The translations under genes and the position numbers were made by a program. A model generated the notes under the pieces. That model searched no databases, was not told the origin of the DNA, and saw nothing but the letters and a program-made list of their open reading frames with translations. From Streptomyces sp. 7-21 (GTDB lineage: Bacteria; Actinomycetota; Actinomycetes; Streptomycetales; Streptomycetaceae), in assembly GCF_016741785.1 (NCBI RefSeq), contig NZ_JAERRL010000001.1, positions 1 to 64,000 of the forward strand: 64,000 bases of DNA. Reading direction: 5' to 3'. Below are positions 32,618 through 41,802 of this stretch, piece by piece. The number at the start of each line of letters is the position of its first letter. Positions within the stretch are counted from its first letter, which is position 1.

Positions 32618-33601
32618 GTGTCACAGCCCGAAGAGCCACCTCACGCCCCGGCGGCAAGCCAGCAATCCGGTGACCGGCTCGCCAAGGGGACAGCCGCCGG
32701 CAGCGTGCCGCCCGAGGCGATCAAGGCGATCCCGGTGCGCCACTACGGGCGCTGGATCGGCGCCGCGGTCGTGCTGGCGCTGCTCGCCCTGCTGGCCTCG
32801 GCGTTCATCAACGCCGACATCAACTGGAACGTCGTCGGCGAGTACCTGACCTACGACACGATCATCGAGGGCGCGGGCAAGACCCTGTGGATCACCGTGG
32901 CGTCCATGGCGCTCGGCCTGGTCCTGGGCCTGATCCTCGCGGTGATGCGGTTGTCGGGGAACCCGGTGCTGGCCAGCGTCGCCTGGGGCTACACCTGGTT
33001 CTTCCGCGGCACGCCGGTGCTGGTGCAGCTGTTCCTGTGGTTCAACCTGTCGCTCATCTTCGAAACCGTGAACTTCGGTTTCTACAAGGACGAGATGAAC
33101 GACTTCATGACGCCGTTCCTCGCCGCGCTGCTCGGCCTGGGGCTCAACGAGGCGGCGTACATGTCGGAGATCGCCCGCGCCGGCATCCTCTCCGTCGACC
33201 GGGGCCAGACCGAGGCCGCGCACGCCCTGGGCATGAACAGCGCGAAGACCATGCGCCGCATCGTGCTGCCGCAGGCCATGCGCGTGATCGTCCCGCCCAC
33301 GGGCAACGAGTTCATCAACATGCTCAAGACGTCCTCGCTCGCCTACGCCATCCAGTACACGGAGCTGTTCTACGCGGGGAACGCGATCTCCGCCCGCAAC
33401 CTGGCGGTCATGGAGATCCTCATCGTCGTCAGCGTCTGGTACCTGGTGCTGACGACCGTCTTCAGCATCGGCCAGTACTACCTGGAGCGGCACTTCGCCA
33501 AGGGCAGCGACCACGGCCAGCCCCCCACCCCGCTGCAGCGGATCAAGGCGCACGTCCTGTCGCTGCGCAACCCGAGCCAGGTCGGAGGCACGACGGTATG
33601 A
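32618..33601 (+). CDS. Amino-acid ABC transporter permease (HisM family)
   Basis: The 327-residue permease has a ~45-residue hydrophilic N-terminus and then several membrane helices. The conserved [18 protein letters not shown] and the EAA-type loop [20 protein letters not shown] are typical of His/Glu/Gln/Arg permeases. The C-terminal ~40-residue basic tail is cytoplasmic. It starts with GTG 32618 and its stop overlaps the ATPase start (ATGA). Confidence 0.93.
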   Translation: MSQPEEPPHAPAASQQSGDRLAKGTAAGSVPPEAIKAIPVRHYGRWIGAAVVLALLALLASAFINADINWNVVGEYLTYDTIIEGAGKTLWITVASMALGLVLGLILAVMRLSGNPVLASVAWGYTWFFRGTPVLVQLFLWFNLSLIFETVNFGFYKDEMNDFMTPFLAALLGLGLNEAAYMSEIARAGILSVDRGQTEAAHALGMNSAKTMRRIVLPQAMRVIVPPTGNEFINMLKTSSLAYAIQYTELFYAGNAISARNLAVMEILIVVSVWYLVLTTVFSIGQYYLERHFAKGSDHGQPPTPLQRIKAHVLSLRNPSQVGGTTV

Positions 33602-34365
33602 GCGAGCGCCTGATGGTGAAGGCCGAGCGCGTCCACAAGTCGTTCGGCGCCACGCACGTGCTGAAAGGGATCGACCTCCAGGTCCGTGCCGGGGAGGTGT
33701 TCTGCATCGTCGGGCCCTCCGGCTCCGGCAAGTCCACCTTCCTGCGCTGCATCAACCACCTGGAGAAGATCAGCGCCGGGCGGCTGTGGGTCGACGGCGA
33801 ACTCGTCGGTTACCGGCAGAAGGGCAACAAGCTCTACGAGATGCGCGAGCGCGAGGTCGCCGCGCAGCGCCGCGACATCGGCATGGTCTTCCAGCGCTTC
33901 CACCTCTTCCCTCACATGACGGCCGCCGAGAACGTCATGGAGGCACCCATCCAGGTCAAGGGCATGCGCAAGGCCGAGGCCCGGGAACGCGCCGAGGCGC
34001 TGCTGCGGCGGGTGGGCCTGGGCGACCGCGGCGACCACTACCCGTCGCAGCTCTCCGGCGGGCAGCAGCAGCGCGTGGCCATCGCCCGCGCGCTGGCCAT
34101 GGAACCGAAGCTGATGCTCTTCGACGAGCCGACGTCCGCGCTCGACCCGGAGCTCGTCGGTGAGGTGCTGGACGTCATGCGCGGCCTGGCCGAGGACGGC
34201 ATGACGATGATCGTCGTCACGCACGAGATGGGCTTCGCCCGCGAGGTCGGTGACTCGCTGGTCTTCATGGACCAGGGCGTCGTTGTCGAGTCCGGCGACC
34301 CGGCCGAAGTCCTCACGCGGCCACAGCACGAGCGGACGAAGGCCTTCCTGTCCAAGGTGCTGTGA
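33598..34365 (+). CDS. Amino-acid ABC transporter ATP-binding protein
   Basis: The 255-residue ABC ATPase has Walker [14 protein letters not shown], signature [15 protein letters not shown], Walker [14 protein letters not shown] and the switch His in VVTHEMGF. It is of the GlnQ/HisP type and energises the upstream permease. Translation is coupled to the permease gene. The operon ends with a hairpin right at its stop. Confidence 0.95.
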   Translation: MSERLMVKAERVHKSFGATHVLKGIDLQVRAGEVFCIVGPSGSGKSTFLRCINHLEKISAGRLWVDGELVGYRQKGNKLYEMREREVAAQRRDIGMVFQRFHLFPHMTAAENVMEAPIQVKGMRKAEARERAEALLRRVGLGDRGDHYPSQLSGGQQQRVAIARALAMEPKLMLFDEPTSALDPELVGEVLDVMRGLAEDGMTMIVVTHEMGFAREVGDSLVFMDQGVVVESGDPAEVLTRPQHERTKAFLSKVL

Positions 34366-34393
34366 CCGCCCGCCGGTAGGCGCCCGGGCGGTC
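34364..34393 (+). terminator. Terminator after the amino-acid ABC operon
   Basis: Nine-bp arms GACCGCCCG (34364-34372) and CGGGCGGTC (34385-34393) begin within the ATPase stop codon. Confidence 0.6.
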
Positions 34394-34407
34394 AGCCGGG
34401 GCCTGTC

Positions 34408-34574
34408 CCGGACGCTGTACACGGACGAGCTGTGCACCACCGACTACGATGAGGCCAACCGCGCCGCCGTCCGCGCGGTGGAGGCTGGCGAGCTGCGCCT
34501 GGCGGGCCCCGGGGCTGCACGGGCTGCGCAACTTTGTCGACCGGACCACCAAGGGGCTGCCGCTGCACGGCTGA
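34408..34574 (+). pseudogene. Possible frameshifted gene remnant
   Basis: A plus-strand frame reads TLYTDELCTTDYDEANRAAVRAVEAGELRLAG. It then needs a one-base shift to continue as PGLHGLRNFVDRTTKGLPLHG and a TGA at 34572-34574. Both halves have natural-looking composition, yet no start or ribosome site is evident. I do not recognise the family. It could also be non-coding DNA. Confidence 0.35.
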
Positions 34575-34593
34575 CCGGGCGCGGGCGGACCGG

Positions 34594-35136
34594 TCAGATG
34601 CCCAAACGGCGCGCCCACGCCTCGGCGGGCGGCCCGCCGCTGGCGGGCGTGAGCTGGCCGGACTTGGACCAGCCCCACGACTGGAACGCCGACCGGGCGG
34701 GGGAGTTGCCCGGGTCGAGCAGCGTCAGGGCGACCAGGGTGCCGCTGCGGGCCAGCAGTTCGCGCAGCAGCCGGCTGCCGATCTGGCGGCGCCGCTGGCG
34801 CGGCGCGACGAGCAGCCCGGCGACGACGAACATCCGGCTGGCACGGCTCAGTTCCCGCAGCTCGGTCGGCACGTCGGGGAAGGACGCCCACCACGCGCTG
34901 CCCTGGTCGGCGCGGAAGCCGTAGGCGCAGCCCACGGGCGCCGGGTCGCTGGCCAGCACCAGGTCGAAGCCGGGCTGCTGCACGTCGTGATCGACGAACC
35001 GGCGCAGGAACTCCTCGCGGTCGAGCACGCGGGCGCCGGGCGCCTCCGCCATCGCCTCCGTGTACAGGCCGGCGATGTCCTCGCGTTCGGTCTCGGCCTG
35101 CCAGCGGCTGAGCCGCCGGTAGAACACCGTTCCCAT
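34594..35136 (-). CDS. GNAT-like acetyltransferase
   Basis: The 180-residue protein resembles the GNAT fold: strand VGCAYGFRAD, then MFVVAGLLVAPRQRRRQIGSRLLRELL with a degenerate acetyl-CoA loop (RQRRRQIG) and a late strand VALTLLDPGN. The substrate is unknown. The ATG at 35136 opens a region ahead of MGTVFYRRLSRWQ; upstream codons are GC-rich leader. It is divergent from the MDR dehydrogenase gene. Confidence 0.75.
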   Translation of the reverse strand: MGTVFYRRLSRWQAETEREDIAGLYTEAMAEAPGARVLDREEFLRRFVDHDVQQPGFDLVLASDPAPVGCAYGFRADQGSAWWASFPDVPTELRELSRASRMFVVAGLLVAPRQRRRQIGSRLLRELLARSGTLVALTLLDPGNSPARSAFQSWGWSKSGQLTPASGGPPAEAWARRLGI

Positions 35137-35269
35137 ACCCCACCTCCCCGTTCCGTGCCGCCTCCCCGTGTTCCTGCCCGTTGCGGCTTGCTCGTGACAC
35201 CTCCCCGCCCGCCGCCGGAACGCCTGGAACACCTGGCGCGCTCGCCTGGGCGGGGATAGCGTGAGGATC

Positions 35270-36232
35270 ATGTTCGCCGCCTATGCCGCACGCATTGACC
35301 GCGACCAGCCGCTCAACGGGCTCGCTCTCGGCGAGCGCCCCGAGCCCAAGGCGCCGCCCAACTGGACCGTGGTCCAGGTCAAGGCGGCCTCGCTAAACCA
35401 CCACGACCTGTGGTCGCTGCGGGGGGTGGGGCTCGGCGAGGACTCGCTGCCGATGATCCTCGGCTGCGACGCCGCCGGCGTGGACAGCGAGGGAAACGAG
35501 GTGGTCGTCCACGGCGTCATCGGTGCCACGGGCCACGGCGTCGGCCCCCGCGAGCGCCGCACCCTGCTCAGCGAGAAGTACCAGGGGACGTTCGCGGAGC
35601 GGGTCGCCGTGCCCCAGTGGAACGTGCTGCCCAAACCGCCCGAGCTGAGCTTCGCCGAGGCCGCGTGCATGCCCACGGCCTGGCTGACCGCCTACCGGAT
35701 GCTCTTCACCAACGCCCAGGTCGGCCCGGGGGACTCGGTGCTCGTGCAGGGCGCGGGCGGGGGAGTGGCCACGGCCGCCGTCGTACTCGGCGCCGCAGCC
35801 GGGCTGCGGGTCTTCGTGACCAGCCGGGACGAGGCCAAGCGGAAGCGGGCGCTTGAACTGGGCGCGGAAGACGCCTTCGAGACCGGTGCCCGCCTGCCGC
35901 TGCGCGTGGACGCCGTCCTGGAGACGGTGGGCGCCGCCACCTGGAGCCACTCGGTGAAGTCGCTCAAGCCGGGCGGCACCCTCGTGATCGCGGGGGCCAC
36001 CACGGGGCAGAACCCGCCGAGCGCCGAGCTGAACCGCATCTTCTTCCTGGAGCTGAAGGTCGTCGGCTCCACGATGGGCAGCAAGGAGGAGCTGGCCTCG
36101 CTGCTGAGCTTCTGCGCCGCCAAGGGGATCCGCCCCGTGATCGACCGCGAACTCCCCCTCGACCAGGCCCGCGAGGGCCTCGCTCTGATGGAACGCGGCG
36201 AGGTCTTCGGGAAGATCGTCCTGACGGTCTGA
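35270..36232 (+). CDS. MDR-family (quinone reductase/zinc-type) dehydrogenase
   Basis: The 320-residue medium-chain dehydrogenase has a GroES-like N-terminal half with SLNHHDLWSLRG and GCDAAGVD, and a Rossmann half with VLVQGAGGGVATAAVVLG (about residues 155-175). It lacks the structural zinc lobe, so it is closer to NADPH quinone reductases. The substrate is unknown. ATG 35270 is chosen because the conserved MFAAYAARIDRDQPL starts there; GTG 35261 lies upstream. A hairpin follows the stop. Confidence 0.88.
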   Translation: MFAAYAARIDRDQPLNGLALGERPEPKAPPNWTVVQVKAASLNHHDLWSLRGVGLGEDSLPMILGCDAAGVDSEGNEVVVHGVIGATGHGVGPRERRTLLSEKYQGTFAERVAVPQWNVLPKPPELSFAEAACMPTAWLTAYRMLFTNAQVGPGDSVLVQGAGGGVATAAVVLGAAAGLRVFVTSRDEAKRKRALELGAEDAFETGARLPLRVDAVLETVGAATWSHSVKSLKPGGTLVIAGATTGQNPPSAELNRIFFLELKVVGSTMGSKEELASLLSFCAAKGIRPVIDRELPLDQAREGLALMERGEVFGKIVLTV

Positions 36233-36240
36233 CCTGGCTG

Positions 36241-36268
36241 CGGCGGGCCGTTGCCCGGCGGCCCGCCG
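36241..36268. terminator. Terminator between the MDR and padR genes
   Basis: Ten-bp arms CGGCGGGCCG (36241-36250) and CGGCCCGCCG (36259-36268) lie in the 38-bp gap between convergent genes. Confidence 0.75.
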
Positions 36269-36270
36269 TC

Positions 36271-37200
36271 TCAGCCGTGCGGCGGCAGGCGGAGCAGCGC
36301 GACGAGGCGCGCGGCGGACTCCGACAGCGTGCGCCGCGCCTCCCGCAGCTGCTCCTGCGTCACCCCGTGGTCGCGCGCGGCGTCCCGCACGTCGTCGCGG
36401 AACTTGTCCAGCAGCCGCTCCAGCTCGCGTGCCGGCTCGGTCACCGGCTCCTCCGGCTCGTGCGACCAGGCGGACGGCCGGGCCGGGGCGGCGCGGCCGC
36501 CGGCGTGCCCGAAGCCGCCGAACTCCTGGCTGAGCCCTTCCAGCCCTTCCCGGACCGCGCTGCGCCAGTCGCCCCGCGCGGCGTGCGGCTGGAGCCGCTC
36601 CCTGACCCGCCGCGCCGCCTGCTCGACGTGCGCGCGGGCCGCCGCCGCGTCCGCCGCGGCGCGCCGGGCGTCCTTGCGGGCGTCCCTCGCCTCCCGGCGG
36701 GCCCTGCGGGCCTCCTCCCGCCAGGAGGGGCCGGACCCGGTGCCGCTGGCCTGGGCGTGCGCCTCGGCCCGGGGCGCGGCGGCCGCCCGGCGGACCTCCT
36801 CGGGAAACTCGTGCGGGACCTCCTGCGGGACCCCTGACGGAAACGCACGCAGGTCAGGCGCCGCGCCGTGCCCGTCCTCGCGGATCCCGGCGGCCAGCGC
36901 CGCCAGCGAGTTGTGGATCTCCCGCTCCAGGGCGGTCAGTTCGCCGTCGCGCGCCGACAGCTCGGCACGGCCCGCGGCGGTCAGCGCGTAGACCTTGCGC
37001 CCGCCCTCCTCCCGGTGCGACACCAGGCCCTCGGCCTCCAGCTTGGCCAGCCGGGGGTAGACCGTCCCCGCCGAGGGGGCGTACAGGCCCTGGAAGCGCT
37101 CCTCCAGCAGCCGGATCACCTCGTAGCCGTGGCGCGGTGCCTGCCCGAGCAGCTTCAGCAAGTAGAGCCGGAGCCGGCCGTGACCGAAGACAGGGGGCAT
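36271..37200 (-). CDS. PadR-family regulator with a long coiled-coil extension
   Basis: The 309-residue protein has a PadR winged helix at its N-terminus (LRLYLLKLLGQAPRHGYEVIRLLEERF, YAPSAGTVYPRLAKLEAEGLV). A long Ala/Arg/Glu-rich region (~110-290) rich in heptad-like charges (REEARRARREARDARKDARR) probably forms coiled coils. Typical PadR proteins are 110-180 residues, so the extension is unusual although seen in streptomycetes. The target is unknown; a candidate operator lies upstream. Confidence 0.88.
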   Translation of the reverse strand: MPPVFGHGRLRLYLLKLLGQAPRHGYEVIRLLEERFQGLYAPSAGTVYPRLAKLEAEGLVSHREEGGRKVYALTAAGRAELSARDGELTALEREIHNSLAALAAGIREDGHGAAPDLRAFPSGVPQEVPHEFPEEVRRAAAAPRAEAHAQASGTGSGPSWREEARRARREARDARKDARRAAADAAAARAHVEQAARRVRERLQPHAARGDWRSAVREGLEGLSQEFGGFGHAGGRAAPARPSAWSHEPEEPVTEPARELERLLDKFRDDVRDAARDHGVTQEQLREARRTLSESAARLVALLRLPPHG

Positions 37201-37645
37201 GTCAGGCGTCCTTACGCGAGGTAGCGGCGAACGCGTCCTCCGGGGCCCCGGACGACGCGGCAGGGCTAGCAGGGCCAGGGAGCCGGAGGCGGTGGTGCGC
37301 ACCGCGCCGGAGCCCGGGCCGGGGCGGTACCGCTGACGGAAGCCGGGACGGCGGCCGCCTCACACTCCACAGCAGCGGAGGATAGGGCTCCGCTGATGGC
37401 CGGTGCCTGCGCCCGGGCGCTCGCGCTCCCCGGCTGACAGCCCGCTCACCGGAGCCGGGCCGCTCCGTGTGCCCCACAGGACCTCCCGCTGTCCCGGCCG
37501 CGTGCCGACGGGGTATCGCGTCTGCTGCGTCCGCACTGGTGCGACGCGATAGGCACTGTCACGATATATCTCGTCACGCAGAAGTCAAGACCGGATGCGG
37601 ACCGTGACGGCGCGGGGCAGCGGAGCCCGTGCGGCTTTGCGGCCG
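37201..37645. other. Non-coding region upstream of padR
   Basis: This 445-bp stretch has no convincing gene on either strand. Near its right end is an AT-rich element ACGATATATCTCGT (37561-37574), preceded by CGCGAT (37545-37550). This resembles PadR-type operators and may hold a promoter. Confidence 0.45.
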
Positions 37646-37825
37646 TCAGTCGTCGTCATCGTCGTCGAGGCGGGCCAGCCACGTCGCGAGCCGCTCGACC
37701 GGCACCTCGAAGTCCGGGTTCAGGTCGACAAAGAGCCGCAGCTGCTCGGCCAGCCACCCCAGGGTGACCTCCTCCTCGCCGCGCCGCTGCGCGAGTTCCT
37801 CGATGCCCCGATCGGTGAAGTACAC
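37646..37825 (-). CDS. Small conserved protein (DUF6104-like)
   Basis: This 59-codon gene starts at GTG 37825 with GGAG 6 nt upstream. It encodes VYFTDRGIEELAQRRGEE followed by a Leu/Trp-rich helix, LNPDFEVPVERLATWL and an acidic tail of six Asp. Small proteins of this pattern are conserved across streptomycetes with unknown function. It is cytoplasmic with no membrane segment. It sits at the left border of the accessory island, divergent from it. Confidence 0.8.
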   Translation of the reverse strand: MYFTDRGIEELAQRRGEEEVTLGWLAEQLRLFVDLNPDFEVPVERLATWLARLDDDDDD

Positions 37826-37987
37826 GACGTGCTCCGTAAGCAGACTCTGAGAGAAACGGACAACTCAAGGAGAACCGTAGAACGCCGCGGCCGGCCGGCC
37901 GCCCCCGGCCGCCCGGGACCGTGACCGTAGGCAGCTGTCGGCGACGACAGCTAACCTTCAGTCACACACCGGCGATGGGGGATCGTG

Positions 37988-38398
37988 ATGAGCGGCGAAG
38001 TCACCAGGATCAGCCTGCCGGACGGCACGCCCGTGTGGGCCAGGATCTCTCACGCGGAAGGGCTGCCCGGGCATCCGCCGGAGCCTGGGGACGGGGCCGC
38101 GGAGCCTGGCGGCTCCAGCTATTCCAGCTACTCCAGCTACACCGACACTGGTTTCGGCGACCGCGTCGCCGCCCACGTGGACAGCCTGCGCGGCCTGATC
38201 ACCGGCGTCGCCGGCTCCCTCGCCGACGGCCTGCGCGAAGCCCGGCCCGACGAGGTCAGCGTCACCTTCGGCATCGAGCTGACCGCCCGCTCCGGCAAGG
38301 TCATCGGACTGCTCGCCGACGGCGAGACCAAGGGCGCCCTGACGGTCACGCTCACCTGGCGCGGCGGTCCGCCCGACGACCTGAGGCAGGCGGAATGA
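37988..38398 (+). CDS. TCD1-like (CU044_2847-type) small protein of the conflict module
   Basis: The ~136-residue protein has strands near the start (VTRISLPDGTPVWARIS), a Ser/Tyr-rich linker with three SSY repeats, and a C-terminal VSVTFGIELTARSGKVIGLL plus LTVTLTWRG. This pattern matches the CU044_2847/trypsin-co-occurring domain found beside trypsin-like proteins in actinobacterial NTP-dependent conflict systems. Its function is unknown; it may be a substrate or regulator of the protease. Its stop overlaps the protease start (ATGA). ATG 37988 is favoured by the GGGGG spacing. Confidence 0.75.
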   Translation: MSGEVTRISLPDGTPVWARISHAEGLPGHPPEPGDGAAEPGGSSYSSYSSYTDTGFGDRVAAHVDSLRGLITGVAGSLADGLREARPDEVSVTFGIELTARSGKVIGLLADGETKGALTVTLTWRGGPPDDLRQAE

Positions 38399-40599
38399 CA
38401 TGGGCGGACAGCGGGGGCGCACGCCATGACAGCGTGGACCCCTTCGAGACCCTGGCGCCGCTCGCCGCCGCCGCGACCGTACGCATCGGTCCGCCGCACG
38501 AGGGGTATGACGTGGGCGAGCACGGCCCGCGGCCCTGGGGCAGCGGGTTCTTCGTGGCTCCGGGATGGGTGCTCACCTGCGCCCATGTGGCACTGAACGG
38601 TGCCCGTGGCGCAGGGCCGGCCGAGGGAGGGGAGCGGGAGGTGGGGCTCAGCTTCGGAGACGCCGAGCAGCCGGTGCGCACCCGCGGCGTGGTCGAGTGG
38701 GCGCAGCCTGGCTCTGGCCCCGCGAACGCCCCCTGGCCGGCTCCCGACCTGGCCCTCGTGCGCCTGCTGGAGCCGCACCCGCACGAGTGCGTCTGGCTCA
38801 CCGAACGCACGGCGACGGCGTTCACCTCGGGCCAGGTCGCCTTCTTCGGCTGGGCGGAGGAGAGCGGCTGGATCGAGCCCGTCAGCGGCCGCTGCACGAT
38901 CCTCGGCGTGCTCGGCAGCGATGGCCGCCTGAAGCTCGGCCACGAGGACGAGATCCCCGAAGGCGCCTCCGGCGGCCCCATCGTCGACCTGGAACGCGGC
39001 GAGGTCATCGGCGTGCTCAAGGCCCGCCGCAACCGCGGCCGCGACGGCGGCCTGGGCATGTCCGTCGTCCAGCTGCGGCGCCTGCCGCAGCCGTCCCGCC
39101 CGCCCGCCGACGAACGCGGCGACATCTACCACCGCGTCATGCACGCGCACGACCGGTACCACGCCGACCGCCACCAGGAGATGCCGGCGCCCGTCACCTG
39201 GACCGACGCGCAGAACGCGCTGGAGGTCACCCCCGGCGGCGTGCTGCTGCCGGGCCAGCGCACCGAGCTGCTGGGCCTGCTGGCCGAGCTGCCCCCGCCC
39301 GCCAGCACCCGCCAGCTGGGCGCCCTCATCGCCGAACTCCGCGGCCGCCCCCACACCGGCACCCTGCCCGCGCCCCGCGGCTGGCGCGACGCGCTGGGCA
39401 TGCTCTACGACGGCGGCACCAGCCGGGCCGGCCTGGAGACCGTGCTCCGCTTCGCCATCTGGGCCGCCACCGCCGACCACCCCTACCCTCCGGCCGAGGG
39501 CGCCGAGGAGCGCCTGCGGGAGTGGGTGAGGGACACGGCGGTGCGCAGCCGCCTCGACAACTGGACCCGCAACCGCCTGTTCGACGAGCAGCACGCCAGG
39601 CAGCGTGCCCGCCGCGCCAGCCTGGCCGGCCTGCCCGGGCTGCCCGCGCCGCGCGACGGCGGCCTCGGCCTCAGTTTCGACGAGGTGCCCTACGCCGCCG
39701 GTGACGGGCCCGTGCCCCCCGCTGGCAGTGACGGGAAACTGGTGCCGCGCGCCGCCGCCGGGGAGGCGGAGCCCGAGCTGCCGCCCATGCCGCTCCACGT
39801 GCTGCTGGAGCTCACGCCGCACGGCTGGGAGCCCAGCCGCTACGACTGGCAGGTCTACGCCCCGCTGCCCACCGGCGAGCTGATCGCCGTGGACGGCGAC
39901 AGCGGCGCCGAAGGCTTCGAACAGCCGCCGGAGCGGCTGCGCGCCGCGCTCGACGAGGCGTTCCGCCGCGCCGACGACGGCGACCAGCCCGTCATGCTGC
40001 TGGCCGCCCTGCCCTACTCGCTGCTCGGGCTCCCGCTGGAGGAGTGGCACGTCACCGGCGCGCCCGGCAGCCGCCTGGGCGACCAGCGGCCCGTCGTCTA
40101 CCGCTGCTCCAACCCCGACCCCGCCGCGGCGGACGACGACGAGGAGCGGGCCGCCCGCCTGACCCGCTGGGAGCAGGTCCACGCCGGACCGCTCGTCCCC
40201 GGCATCCTCGACTGCGAGGACCACCAGACCCGCCCGCTGCCCGACCGCCAGCGGCTGGCCTCGCTTCCCGCGCACACGGTCCCCGTGCTGTGCCGCACCG
40301 GCGAGCCGGACGCCGATCCCGACGCGCTGTTCCAGGTCCTCAGCGGCGGCTACGGCGTCGTGCTGTGGCGCCGCGCCCCCCAGCGGCGCGAGCCCGGCTG
40401 CGCCGACTTCCACCGCGGCGTCCACCGCACCGTCGCGCAGGCCGGCCGGGCCGGCGCGCTCCCCGAGGAGCTGCGGCGGCTGCGGCTGGAGGTCACGGCA
40501 GGGCTCCCCGAGTCCTACTGGTCCCGGGACCTGGCCCTGCTGTACGCCGAGCCCGAACAGGCGTACGCCGACGCAGGCGACCTGCTGGAGGCACTGTGA
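38395..40599 (+). CDS. Trypsin-like serine protease fused to a VMAP-type C-terminal domain
   Basis: The product has ~734 residues. The N-terminal ~210 residues form a trypsin-like fold with an intact triad: His64 in LTCAHVA, Asp118 in APDLALVRL and Ser192 in EGASGGPI. No signal peptide precedes it, so it acts in the cytoplasm. A middle region (~270-400) resembles effector-associated helical domains (LLGLLAELPPPASTRQLGALI). The last ~280 residues (MPLHVLLELTPHGWEPSRYDWQVYA, then RDLALLYAEP) look like the VMAP C-terminal domain seen with MoxR-vWA pairs. It is coupled to the TCD1-like gene and followed by the MoxR gene. Confidence 0.8.
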   Translation: MTWADSGGARHDSVDPFETLAPLAAAATVRIGPPHEGYDVGEHGPRPWGSGFFVAPGWVLTCAHVALNGARGAGPAEGGEREVGLSFGDAEQPVRTRGVVEWAQPGSGPANAPWPAPDLALVRLLEPHPHECVWLTERTATAFTSGQVAFFGWAEESGWIEPVSGRCTILGVLGSDGRLKLGHEDEIPEGASGGPIVDLERGEVIGVLKARRNRGRDGGLGMSVVQLRRLPQPSRPPADERGDIYHRVMHAHDRYHADRHQEMPAPVTWTDAQNALEVTPGGVLLPGQRTELLGLLAELPPPASTRQLGALIAELRGRPHTGTLPAPRGWRDALGMLYDGGTSRAGLETVLRFAIWAATADHPYPPAEGAEERLREWVRDTAVRSRLDNWTRNRLFDEQHARQRARRASLAGLPGLPAPRDGGLGLSFDEVPYAAGDGPVPPAGSDGKLVPRAAAGEAEPELPPMPLHVLLELTPHGWEPSRYDWQVYAPLPTGELIAVDGDSGAEGFEQPPERLRAALDEAFRRADDGDQPVMLLAALPYSLLGLPLEEWHVTGAPGSRLGDQRPVVYRCSNPDPAAADDDEERAARLTRWEQVHAGPLVPGILDCEDHQTRPLPDRQRLASLPAHTVPVLCRTGEPDADPDALFQVLSGGYGVVLWRRAPQRREPGCADFHRGVHRTVAQAGRAGALPEELRRLRLEVTAGLPESYWSRDLALLYAEPEQAYADAGDLLEAL

Positions 40600-40707
40600 A
40601 GACAACTGCCCTGACGGGGAATTACCTCTTCAACGCCGGGCACTGGGTCGATACGGTCAAGGCGCGGCCGGCGCCGCGCGCGGCGGTCAAGCGACGAGGA
40701 GCGAGGA

Positions 40708-41796
40708 GTGGCAGTGTCTGACAGCAACCCGGAGCCCCCCGAGGGCGCCTCCCCGGAGCAGACGGGCCGGGAATGGCTGATCTACCGCGGGGCGGGCGAG
40801 CCGCACGACGGCATCCTCAACCTCCCCAAGCCCCCGCCGTGGCGCGACTTCGACGGCCAGCCGCTGGTCGCCCCCGCTCCCGAGGCGGACAGCGCCTCCA
40901 CGCGCCGGCTCGGCTCCTACCGGCACATGGCCGAGATGCACCGGCCCAGCCCGGAGGAGCTGGAGATCATCAACGCCGCGCTGTACCTGCGGCGGCCCCT
41001 GCTCGTCACGGGCAGCCCCGGCACGGGCAAGAGCACGCTCGCGCACGCCGTGGCCTACGAGCTGAAGCTGGGCCGCGTGCTGCACTGGCCCATCGTCAGC
41101 CGCACCACACTGGCCGACGGCCTCTACCACTACGACGCCATCGCCCGGCTCCAGGACACCCAGCTCGCCGCGAGCACCCGCGCCGCCACGGGCGCGCCCC
41201 CCGGCCAGGCACCGCCCGCCGCGCTGCCCGGCGGCATCGGCAGCTACCTGCGCCTCGGCCCGCTGGGCACCGCGCTGCTGCCGACCGCCAAGCCCCGCGT
41301 GCTGCTCATCGACGAGCTGGACAAGAGCGACATCGACCTTCCCAACGACCTGCTGAACGTGCTGGAGGAAGGCGAGTTCACCATCCCCGAGCTGGAGCGC
41401 ATCGCCGAGCGCGAGCCGGAGGTGGAGGTCCTCACCGACGACGGCCAGAAGGTGACGGTCAGGGACGGCAGGATCCGCTGCCACGCCTTCCCGTTCGTCG
41501 TCCTCACCAGCAACGGTGAGCGGGACTTCCCCGCCCCGCTGCTGCGCCGCTGCATCCACCTGGAACTCGGCCGCCCCGACCACGAGCGCCTGGCCACCGT
41601 GGTCCGTGCCCACCTCGGAGAAGAGCTGGCCCGCGTCGGCGACGACCTGATCGCCCGCTTCCTGGAACGCTCCCGCACCGAACAGCTCGCGACCGACCAG
41701 CTGCTGAACGCCATCTACCTCACCCACATCGCCGAGCCGCTGACCCGCGACCGACTTGCCGACATGCTGATCCAGCGCCTCGACCGACCGAGGTGA
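40708..41796 (+). CDS. MoxR-type AAA+ ATPase
   Basis: The 362-residue AAA+ protein has Walker A VTGSPGTGKSTLAHA (about residues 100-114), Walker B VLLIDELDKSD (~200-210), sensor-1 VLTSNGERDFP and an arginine-finger region LLRRCIH. MoxR ATPases work with vWA proteins as assembly or activation chaperones, and the vWA-like partner is the next gene, 6 bp on. Two GAGGAG sites in tandem allow starts at GTG 40708 or 40714. It is predicted to supply the NTP-dependent switch of the conflict module. Confidence 0.9.
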   Translation: MAVSDSNPEPPEGASPEQTGREWLIYRGAGEPHDGILNLPKPPPWRDFDGQPLVAPAPEADSASTRRLGSYRHMAEMHRPSPEELEIINAALYLRRPLLVTGSPGTGKSTLAHAVAYELKLGRVLHWPIVSRTTLADGLYHYDAIARLQDTQLAASTRAATGAPPGQAPPAALPGGIGSYLRLGPLGTALLPTAKPRVLLIDELDKSDIDLPNDLLNVLEEGEFTIPELERIAEREPEVEVLTDDGQKVTVRDGRIRCHAFPFVVLTSNGERDFPAPLLRRCIHLELGRPDHERLATVVRAHLGEELARVGDDLIARFLERSRTEQLATDQLLNAIYLTHIAEPLTRDRLADMLIQRLDRPR

Positions 41797-41802
41797 GCCA
41801 CG

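Noticed and set aside
37201..37645. Mobile-element border at the left edge of the accessory island
   Set aside because: No integrase, transposase, tRNA gene or direct repeat was seen at either edge. Horizontal transfer of the island is possible but has no sequence mark here.
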